A DNA stretch of 64,000 bases, taken from assembly GCF_004349265.1 (NCBI RefSeq), contig NZ_SMFL01000006.1:62001-126000 (forward strand). The letters run 5' to 3'. The notes under the pieces were generated by a model. It was not told the origin of the DNA, searched no databases, and saw only the letters and a list, made by a program, of their open reading frames with translations. The DNA is from Dyadobacter psychrotolerans (lineage in GTDB: Bacteria > Bacteroidota > Bacteroidia > Cytophagales > Spirosomataceae). This document shows, in pieces, positions 57,916 through 64,000 of this stretch (position 1 is its first letter; the number at the start of each line of letters is the position of its first letter). Position numbers and translations under genes: made by a program.

Positions 57916-58521
57916 TCATTCTAACTCTTTATTTTCAACATATAACGATTTATCCAGCGGCTTATTTCCCGGATTCTTCTGGACAAACTCTTCCATTTTA
58001 GTCAGCAGTTCCACAGCGTCATCCGAAACAAGAAGCAGCTCACGGTTATCTGTATGCAGAAAACCTTCTTCTACCATTTTATCCAGTTGCAAAATCAGCA
58101 AATCGTAGTAACCATTGATATTAAGGATACCCACCGGTCCTTCGAAAATCTTCAGCTGCGCCCAGGTCAGAATTTCAAACAATTCATCGAAAGTGCCATA
58201 ACCGCCCGGGAGCGCAATAACGCCGTCAGACAGCGAAACCATCTTGGCCTTTCGCTCATGCATGGTTTCGACAAAATGCAGCTCTGTCAGCGTTTTTTGC
58301 GCAACTTCCAGTTTTGCCAGAAAATTGGGGATAATTCCGGTTACCGAGCCGCCGTTTTCCAGGGAACCATCCGCAACACGTCCCATCAACCCCATGTTTC
58401 CGCCGCCGTAGATCACGTTAATTTTTCTCTTGGCAAGTTCGTCTCCCAATGCGTATGCGGCTTTTGCATAAACAGGATTTTTACCAAAATTAGATCCGCA
58501 GTAAACGACGATAGAATGCAT
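57916..58521 (-). CDS. LOG-family cytokinin/nucleoside monophosphate phosphoribohydrolase
   Basis: A 201-residue Rossmann-fold enzyme of the LONELY GUY family (TIGR00730). The family pattern PGGYGTFDELFE (phosphoribose-binding) and YGGGNMGLMGRVAD are both present, with MHERKAKMVSLSDGVIAL between. Such enzymes split nucleoside 5'-monophosphates into base and ribose-5-phosphate; cytokinin release is established only for some. Single gene 34 bases from the Mpl gene and likely co-transcribed with it. Confidence 0.92.
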   Translation of the reverse strand: MHSIVVYCGSNFGKNPVYAKAAYALGDELAKRKINVIYGGGNMGLMGRVADGSLENGGSVTGIIPNFLAKLEVAQKTLTELHFVETMHERKAKMVSLSDGVIALPGGYGTFDELFEILTWAQLKIFEGPVGILNINGYYDLLILQLDKMVEEGFLHTDNRELLLVSDDAVELLTKMEEFVQKNPGNKPLDKSLYVENKELE

Positions 58522-58555
58522 GCTGTTAAGATTTTCCTCGTTATTAACCTTCTAC

Positions 58556-59935
58556 TTAAACAATATCCTCCACCAACCCTTTCAAATCGATCTCTCCGAA
58601 GGTACCGGAACTCATGAGCAGTAAATTTGCATCATTCCAGTTCTGTGATTTTATAAAAGCGCCCAGTTCATTAGAATCAGTAAATATTTTCAGATCATCG
58701 CGTTTGAAAGCAGTTCTGATATCATCTTCTGAAAGTGGTTCGAGCCTTTTATGTTCAATCGTTAAGGGATTAAAATAAACCACCGCGATGTCGGCCGCAT
58801 TCAGTTTTCTTCTGTATTGTTTTAAAAACGCTTTGTTAAGGCTGCTGAACGTATGTAATTCAGCAACGGCTACCAACGTTCTGTCAGGAAACTGCTCTTT
58901 TAGGGCAGAGGTCGTTGCTCCCACTTTGGAAGGTGCATGAGCGAAGTCGCGGTAAATGCTGACTGTATCGCTTTTACCGAGTAACTCCATTCTTTTGGAA
59001 GCACCTTTAAATGTTTGTATTGCATTATAAAACTGCTCATCAGTAATCCCAAGACGTTCACAAACAGCCCGTGCACCGCTGATGTTTTTCATATTATGAT
59101 CCCCAAAAACCAAAACCGGAACTTCACCTTGTTCGGCAGTGATCAATATCGTTTTGCCACCTTCAATTTTGTTAGGATGAACATTGTATGGCGTGCTGAT
59201 TACGTCTGGCCGGCCCTTTTGACCGATAACATCAAGCATATCATCCGTTTCATCGAAGACGATAGCTCCTGCTTTTGGTAAAGAATCAGCTAATAATTCA
59301 AATTGTTTCACATACAACTCCCAGGTTGGAAACACATTAAAATGGTCCCAGGCGATACCGCTGATTAATGCAATATGCGGCTGATAATGCATGAATTTAG
59401 GCGTCGGGTCCAAAGGTGACGTGAAGTACTCATCTCCTTCTATAACAATCAGCGGCGCTTCGTCAGAAAGCTTTACCATGTTATCAAACCCTTCAAGCTG
59501 TGCACCAACCAGATAATTAAAAATCCGGTTGTTAAATTTAAGTACATGAAGGATCATGGACGTAATGGTTGTTTTACCATGACTTCCGGCAACAACAACG
59601 CGCTGTTTGTTAACGCTTTGTTCAAAAATATATTCCGGATACGAATAAATTTTAATACCTAACTCTTTTGCTTTTGCAAGCTCGGGATTATCCTGGCGTG
59701 CATGCATTCCTAAAATAACTGCTTCCAGATCTTCCGTAACTTTTTCAGGAAACCAGCCTGTCATGGCCGGCAATAATTCGTATTGAGCCAAACGACTGGC
59801 AGAAGGTTCATATATTTCGTCATCTGAACCTGTAATAAGATAGCCTTTCAGATGAAGTTCGATGGCCAGGTTATGCATAACACTGCCACCAATTGATATA
59901 AAATGTATTTTACGCGAAGATGAAATTTGACTCAT
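58556..59935 (-). CDS. mpl: UDP-N-acetylmuramate:murein peptide ligase (Mpl-like)
   Basis: A 459-residue Mur ligase that attaches recycled tripeptide or related peptides to UDP-MurNAc. Seen: HFISIGGSVMHNLAIELHLKG (UDP-binding N-terminal fold), VAGSHGKTTITSMI (ATP-binding), VIEGDEYFTSPLD, GIAWDHFNVFPTWE and the C-terminal DFAHAPSKVGATTSAL. The normal length and the GSVMHNLA pattern point to Mpl rather than MurC. Mpl recycles peptidoglycan (family knowledge). It is upstream of the LOG gene. Confidence 0.9.
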   Translation of the reverse strand: MSQISSSRKIHFISIGGSVMHNLAIELHLKGYLITGSDDEIYEPSASRLAQYELLPAMTGWFPEKVTEDLEAVILGMHARQDNPELAKAKELGIKIYSYPEYIFEQSVNKQRVVVAGSHGKTTITSMILHVLKFNNRIFNYLVGAQLEGFDNMVKLSDEAPLIVIEGDEYFTSPLDPTPKFMHYQPHIALISGIAWDHFNVFPTWELYVKQFELLADSLPKAGAIVFDETDDMLDVIGQKGRPDVISTPYNVHPNKIEGGKTILITAEQGEVPVLVFGDHNMKNISGARAVCERLGITDEQFYNAIQTFKGASKRMELLGKSDTVSIYRDFAHAPSKVGATTSALKEQFPDRTLVAVAELHTFSSLNKAFLKQYRRKLNAADIAVVYFNPLTIEHKRLEPLSEDDIRTAFKRDDLKIFTDSNELGAFIKSQNWNDANLLLMSSGTFGEIDLKGLVEDIV

Positions 59936-60054
59936 TGCAGGAATTGAAACTGATTCGGAGCGAAGTTAACAAGAATTGACCTTCATGCCAATCAACCACG
60001 CGGAGCTTTGGACAAAAAGTTAAGATAACGCTCGTTTCAAATCACTTTGTTTAA

Positions 60055-60088
60055 ATAAAAAATAGCCGGAGAAGTACTCCCCGGCTAT
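60055..60088 (-). terminator. Intrinsic terminator of the kdgK-kdgA unit
   Basis: An 8-bp perfect stem (60081-60088 with 60062-60069, ATAGCCGG) and an 11-base loop; on the minus strand the stem runs into TTTTTTATTT. It starts 30 bases after the kdgA stop at 60118. Confidence 0.85.
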
Positions 60089-60117
60089 AAAAACTATTAT
60101 TATTTGTGAAAAAGCGA

Positions 60118-60783
60118 TTACGAATTAACACGGAATTCCTTAACCAATTCAATGCTCTCGGCCACTTTTTGCTGTATCCAGGTATAATTTCCTTCTGCTA
60201 AAACTTCTTTTGGAAATAGATTAGAGCCAAGTCCCACTGCATAAACTCCTGCACCAAACCATTCGTCGATACTTTCCTTGGTTGGCTGAACGCCGCCTGT
60301 TACCATAATTTTAATATTCGGCATCGGTCCTTTTATTGCCTTTACGAATTTAGAACCAACTACATCTCCCGGAAATAATTTTACAACTTCGGCTCCTGCC
60401 TGTGTTGCATTGTAAATTTCAGTAAGCGTAGTGATACCCGGTATCCAGGGAATATTTGCTACCGCACAAACCTTCCCAACTTCCGGGTTCAGGCAGGGCG
60501 TTACGATAAAGTCTGTTCCTGCATCAACATATTTCTGAGCAGTTGCAGCATCGTAAATGGTACCAATTCCAAATGATAATCCGGGAAGACTTTCTTTTAC
60601 ATAAGCCAAAAGCTCTGTAAATACATTAAAAGCGTTTTCTCCACGATTGGTAAATTCAAATACCCGGGCACCGCCGCGGTAACTTGCATTAATAACTTCT
60701 TTAGCGACTTCCACGTCTGCATGATAAAAAAGCGGAAGTACGCCCACTTTGTTGAGAAGTACCAATGTTGTTTCCTTATCCAT
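60118..60783 (-). CDS. kdgA: KDPG/KHG aldolase
   Basis: A 221-residue class I aldolase that splits 2-keto-3-deoxy-6-phosphogluconate into pyruvate and glyceraldehyde-3-phosphate. Catalytic Glu in ARVFEFTNRGENAF and Schiff-base Lys in EVVKLFPGDVVGSKFV; the phosphate site is in IMVTGGVQPT. Its partner kdgK lies 53 bases upstream. The ATG at 60783 is used instead of a TTG 15 bases earlier. The short gap to kdgK holds a small tandem repeat. Confidence 0.93.
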   Translation of the reverse strand: MDKETTLVLLNKVGVLPLFYHADVEVAKEVINASYRGGARVFEFTNRGENAFNVFTELLAYVKESLPGLSFGIGTIYDAATAQKYVDAGTDFIVTPCLNPEVGKVCAVANIPWIPGITTLTEIYNATQAGAEVVKLFPGDVVGSKFVKAIKGPMPNIKIMVTGGVQPTKESIDEWFGAGVYAVGLGSNLFPKEVLAEGNYTWIQQKVAESIELVKEFRVNS

Positions 60784-60836
60784 AATTTTTGTTGACAATA
60801 GCTGTTAGCTAATAGCCGTTAACTTTTTTATAAATA

Positions 60837-61835
60837 TTATCTTTTTATCCGTCCCGAAGTTTCTCCCTGTCTGATCGCTTCTACTTCTGCAACAGTAGAA
60901 ATTAAAGCATCTCCTTCAATCGTATGTTTAAGCGCTGAAGCGGCTACACCAAATTCAAGCGCTTTCTGATCATCCCCATTGAAAGAGATCAGTCCGTGGA
61001 TCAATCCGGCGATGAAAGCATCACCGCCGCCTACACGGTCAATGATCGGATTTATTTCGATATCAGCAGTTTCCAGTAATTCCGTTCCGTTCCAAAGCAA
61101 GGCACGAAGCAGGTTGTGAGAAGCACTGATTGAAGTCCTTTTTGTATCCACAACTTTACTAACCTGTGGAAAAGCCTTCTGTAAATTGACACTTGATTCG
61201 ACAAAATCGTTTCCTTCTATGCCAAATATTTCCAGTATATTTTCCTTATTGGCAATCACAACGTCCGTTCCGGCAGTGAGTTCCGGAAGAATATCCGAAG
61301 GTTTTTTACCATACTTCCACAAATTGGCACGATAGAAAATATCCCCTGAAACGGTTAAGCCATATTTACGGGCGGTTTTGATTCCGTTCAAAAGTGCATC
61401 TGCTGCTCCCTGAGACAAAGCCGGCGTGATCCCGGCCCAATGAAACCATTTTGCATCTTTAAGTATTTCATCCCAGTTAATTTCTTCCGGATCAATCGTT
61501 GCCAGTGAAGAGTTCGCGCGATCGTAAACGATCTGGCTTCCTCTTAATGCAGCTCCGGTTTCAAGAAAGTAAACCGCCATTCTTGGCCCTCCATAAATAA
61601 TATGCGAGGTGTCAACACCATGCGTACTTAAATACTGAGATGCGGCACGGCCGATTGGCGAGTCCGGGAAACGGGTTACATGCGCCGTTTTATGTCCCCA
61701 ATATGCCAGAGCTGATGATACATTTGCTTCTCCGCCGGCATAGGTTACATTTAACTGACGTGCCTGTTCAAAACGGGAGAACCCCGGTGTAGAAAGTCGC
61801 ATAAGCACTTCCCCGAAAGAAATAATCTGAGCCAT
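60837..61835 (-). CDS. kdgK: 2-keto-3-deoxygluconate kinase
   Basis: A 332-residue PfkB-family sugar kinase that would make KDPG for the aldolase gene downstream. Seen: ISFGEVLMRLSTPGFSRF, YAGGEANVSSALAYWG, and the C-terminal DRVGGGDAFIAGLIHGL with the catalytic Asp. KdgK is assigned from kdgA next door and the uronate genes upstream; a different sugar specificity cannot be excluded by sequence alone. Separated from uxaC by a terminator. Confidence 0.9.
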   Translation of the reverse strand: MAQIISFGEVLMRLSTPGFSRFEQARQLNVTYAGGEANVSSALAYWGHKTAHVTRFPDSPIGRAASQYLSTHGVDTSHIIYGGPRMAVYFLETGAALRGSQIVYDRANSSLATIDPEEINWDEILKDAKWFHWAGITPALSQGAADALLNGIKTARKYGLTVSGDIFYRANLWKYGKKPSDILPELTAGTDVVIANKENILEIFGIEGNDFVESSVNLQKAFPQVSKVVDTKRTSISASHNLLRALLWNGTELLETADIEINPIIDRVGGGDAFIAGLIHGLISFNGDDQKALEFGVAASALKHTIEGDALISTVAEVEAIRQGETSGRIKR

Positions 61836-61934
61836 ATAATAAAACTATCGACAATTAGTCAGCATAAATTCTGCGTAATCAACTGCCTTTGGTAAAATGA
61901 ATATCTGTTCAAAAATAAGGTATTATAAATTAAA

Positions 61935-61963
61935 ATAGCCCTTAACGTTCAGTTTCGGGCTAT
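61935..61963 (-). terminator. Intrinsic terminator after uxaC
   Basis: A 7-bp stem (61957-61963 with 61935-61941, ATAGCCC) with a 15-base loop and a T-rich run (TTTTAATTT) on the minus strand, between the uxaC stop (62004) and the kdgK start (61835). It separates the two uronate units. Confidence 0.7.
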
Positions 61964-62003
61964 CTATTTATTCGCATAAGATCGGCTTTAAGAAAACTTA
62001 CTT

Positions 62004-63431
62004 TTAAAATCCGAAATAATTTTTCGCGTTATTGTAGGAAATATCCGACACCAGTTTTCCCAGCCACGGAAGATCATTCGGTAGTTCTCCGTTTTCCACA
62101 TCGTTTCCGATCAGGTTACAAAGTATTCTTCTGAAATACTCATGTCTTGGATAAGAAAGGAAACTACGAGAGTCAGTAAGCATTCCGACAAAGCGGCTCA
62201 AAAGCCCCATATTGGATAATGCATTCATCTGTTTTTCCATTCCATCCTTTTGATCCAGAAACCACCAGCCTGAACCAAACTGCATTTTTCCGGCAACCGA
62301 ACCATCGTTATAGTTTCCGATCATGGTAGCCAGCACTTCGTTGTCACCAGGATTCAGGTTGTACAAAATCGTTTTGGCAAGCTGATCTGTTGAATCGAGT
62401 TTATTTAAAAACTTAGATAACGCCTGCGCCTGGCTATAATCACCAATCGAATCCCAGCCTGTATCCGGCCCAAGTTCGCGCAGCATTCTTGCATTGTTGT
62501 TTCTTAAAGCACCCAGGTGAAACTGCTGTGTCCATGATTTTGCATGATCCATTTTAGCCAGATCATAAAGCAGGACAGATTTAAATGCAGTGCTTTGTTC
62601 AGCAGAAGGAACTTCTCCCTTTAACGATGCCGCAAAAGCCTGTTTCGCAGTGCTTTCTTCAAATGAAGAATAAATATGCTCCAACCCGTGATCAGATAAC
62701 TTTCCTCCCATCGAAGCAAAAAAGTCGTGACGATTTTGCAAAGCAACCAGCAGATCTTCATAAGATTCAATTTGGCTTACACCCGCCGTTTCAGCAAGTT
62801 TTGCAAGATATTGCTGGAAATCAGCAGGAGAATCGATCAGCAGCATCGCTTTATCCGGACGGAAAGTCGGTAAAACTTTGATATCAAATCCGCTGTCACT
62901 GATTTTTTTGTGATATTCAAGTGAATCAGTAGGGTCATCCGTTGTACAGATTACCTTCACGTTCATTTTTTTCAGCAGACTTTTTACTGTAAAATCCGGC
63001 TGCTTTAATTTGGCCGAACACTCGTCATAAATTTCGCGGGCTGTATCTTTATTTAACAGAATATCGATATCAAAGTAACGAAGCAATTCCAGATGAGTCC
63101 AGTGATACAACGGGTTACGCATTGTGTAAGGAACCGTTGCTGCCCATTGTTCAAACTTTTCCCAGTCGCCGGCGTTGCCTGTACAATATTTTTCATTGAT
63201 GCCATTGGCACGCATTGCCCGCCATTTGTAATGATCTCCGTAAAGCCAGATCTGCGTAAGGTTCTCAAACTGGCGATCCTCTGCAATCTGATCAGGGGGG
63301 AGATGGCAATGGTAATCGATGATCGGCATGTTTTTCGCGTAGTCATGATATAAGATCCGCGCCGTTTCGGATCTTAAAAGGAAGTTTTCATCTACGAAAG
63401 TTTTTTGTCCTGCGGAAACTGTTGTTGCCAT
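62004..63431 (-). CDS. uxaC: Glucuronate/galacturonate isomerase
   Basis: A 475-residue isomerase that turns D-glucuronate into D-fructuronate and D-galacturonate into D-tagaturonate. The metal-site His-x-His is in MPIIDYHCHLPPDQIAEDR, and FENLTQIWLYGDHYKWRAMRANG follows, as in UxaC. Family length 470. The ATG at 63431 is supported because the longer frame runs into the tandem repeat ahead of it. About 100 bases of repeat separate it from uxuA. Confidence 0.95.
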   Translation of the reverse strand: MATTVSAGQKTFVDENFLLRSETARILYHDYAKNMPIIDYHCHLPPDQIAEDRQFENLTQIWLYGDHYKWRAMRANGINEKYCTGNAGDWEKFEQWAATVPYTMRNPLYHWTHLELLRYFDIDILLNKDTAREIYDECSAKLKQPDFTVKSLLKKMNVKVICTTDDPTDSLEYHKKISDSGFDIKVLPTFRPDKAMLLIDSPADFQQYLAKLAETAGVSQIESYEDLLVALQNRHDFFASMGGKLSDHGLEHIYSSFEESTAKQAFAASLKGEVPSAEQSTAFKSVLLYDLAKMDHAKSWTQQFHLGALRNNNARMLRELGPDTGWDSIGDYSQAQALSKFLNKLDSTDQLAKTILYNLNPGDNEVLATMIGNYNDGSVAGKMQFGSGWWFLDQKDGMEKQMNALSNMGLLSRFVGMLTDSRSFLSYPRHEYFRRILCNLIGNDVENGELPNDLPWLGKLVSDISYNNAKNYFGF

Positions 63432-63514
63432 GCTATCGGAATATTTCTCTATATAAAATTGTTCAGTTTGATTCTTAGAAAGTTTGATTGTTTGACATGT
63501 CATTCCCACTTTTC

Positions 63515-63546
63515 CAAACATTCAAACTTTTCAAACATTCAAACTT
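63515..63546. repeat. Two-copy 17-base-spaced tandem repeat at the uxuA/uxaC border
   Basis: CAAACATTCAAACTT occurs at 63515-63529 and again at 63532-63546. The second copy overlaps the uxuA stop codon and encodes its last residues (SLNV). A further related stretch lies at about 63465-63495. Confidence 0.7.
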
Positions 63547-64000
63547 CTTTTGATCCCCATTTCCAAACCACGCAATTCAGCAAGTCCTCTCAAACGGCCA
63601 ATGGCTGTATAACCAGGGTTTGTTCGTTTTGTTGCCGAAAGATCGTCGAGCATACGGTGTCCGTGATCCGGCCGGAAAGGCATTCTCAGATCAGTACGAC
63701 CATTTTCAATCCGTTTTTGCTGTTCTTCAACCAATGCTTTCATCACGCTGTACATATCCACATCTCCGTCCAGATGGTCGGCTTCGTAAAAACTCCCATC
63801 TGCTTCCCGGCTTGTTGCGCGCAGGTGTATGAAGTGAATTTTGCTTCCCAGACGGTTTACCATTCCTGCCAGGTCATTGTCCGGTCGAACGCCGTAAGAT
63901 CCTGTGCAAAAACAAATTCCGTTTGACTCGTTATCAAAAGCTTCTAATAAAAGCATTGCATCGTTTTCGGTACTGACTACGCGGGGAAGGCCTAAAATCG
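63531..64000 (-). CDS. uxuA: Mannonate dehydratase, C-terminal part (partial)
   Basis: The frame is open from 64000 to the stop at 63531, giving 156 residues of the C-terminal part of UxuA, which dehydrates D-mannonate to 2-keto-3-deoxygluconate. Seen: [65 protein letters not shown] and [13 protein letters not shown], with the His and Asp metal contacts. The 5' half is beyond the right edge. It precedes uxaC and likely shares its transcript. Confidence 0.95.
   Translation of the reverse strand, partial: ILGLPRVVSTENDAMLLLEAFDNESNGICFCTGSYGVRPDNDLAGMVNRLGSKIHFIHLRATSREADGSFYEADHLDGDVDMYSVMKALVEEQQKRIENGRTDLRMPFRPDHGHRMLDDLSATKRTNPGYTAIGRLRGLAELRGLEMGIKRSLNV

Noticed and set aside
58054-58617. 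187-residue open frame on the plus strand
   Set aside because: It is antisense to the LOG-family gene and the end of the Mpl gene and shows no family pattern.
63405-63926. 173-residue open frame on the plus strand
   Set aside because: It is antisense to the uxuA and uxaC genes and the repeat between them.

Overview
The window is a gene-dense chromosomal segment of a Bacteroidota bacterium. Markers for this are a type IX secretion C-terminal sorting domain (46837-47994), a BtuB/BtuG-type vitamin B12 operon, an ECF sigma factor paired with a membrane-anchored outer-membrane barrel protein, WG-repeat, DUF5777 and DUF6702 proteins, and TAnnTTTG-like -7 promoter boxes. The gene content looks like Cytophagales, probably Dyadobacter or a relative; the genus is an inference. 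No rRNA, tRNA, prophage, insertion sequence or CRISPR array was recognised.

Layout. 1-4.9 kb: the end of an unknown gene, a small lipoprotein, coaX and an exported GH2 beta-galactosidase. 4.9-9.0 kb (minus): ECF sigma factor, anti-sigma/barrel protein, Rieske protein, DUF5777 barrel and YceI, a compact and possibly redox-related set. 9.2-9.5 kb: remnant of a nucleotidyltransferase/HI0074 (MntA/HepT-like) pair. 9.7-18.1 kb (plus): ABC exporter, membrane MutS-like ATPase, RseP, DUF6702 protein, Lon. 18.5-20.0 kb: tagaturonate reductase between two clusters of palindromic repeats. 20.2-25.6 kb (minus): six closely spaced genes from a DUF2089 regulator to a secreted phosphodiesterase. 25.8-33.0 kb: Pif1-like helicase, DUF3472 protein, fructose-1,6-bisphosphatase, DEAD-box helicase, TPR protein. 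33.1-37.9 kb (minus): WG-repeat protein, then BtuG-like lipoprotein and BtuB-like receptor behind a cobalamin riboswitch. 38-48 kb: EamA transporter, VOC protein, thioredoxin-like protein, HicA/HicB, RF1, lipoprotein plus metallopeptidase, GH3 protein, exported SAM hydrolase-family protein, aldo/keto reductase, T9SS cargo. 48-60 kb: zinc-ribbon protein, short SSB, xylulokinase, M28 peptidase, SMR exporter, Crp regulator, ispE, cytochrome oxidase subunit III, MFS exporter, OmpA-family protein, LOG protein, Mpl ligase. 60-64 kb (minus): kdgA, kdgK, uxaC and the 3' part of uxuA, the lower uronate pathway.

How the genes work together. UxaC, the tagaturonate reductase, UxuA, KdgK and KdgA would take glucuronate and galacturonate to pyruvate and glyceraldehyde-3-phosphate. 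The galacturonate branch also needs altronate dehydratase (UxaA), which was not seen here. Together with beta-galactosidase and xylulokinase this suits a plant-polysaccharide degrader. The B12 operon is a complete regulated uptake unit. The clearest candidates for undescribed biology are the sigma/Rieske/DUF5777/YceI locus, the DUF2089-led operon, the duplicated N-terminus of RseP, the exported SAM hydrolase-family enzyme and the nested REP-like elements.
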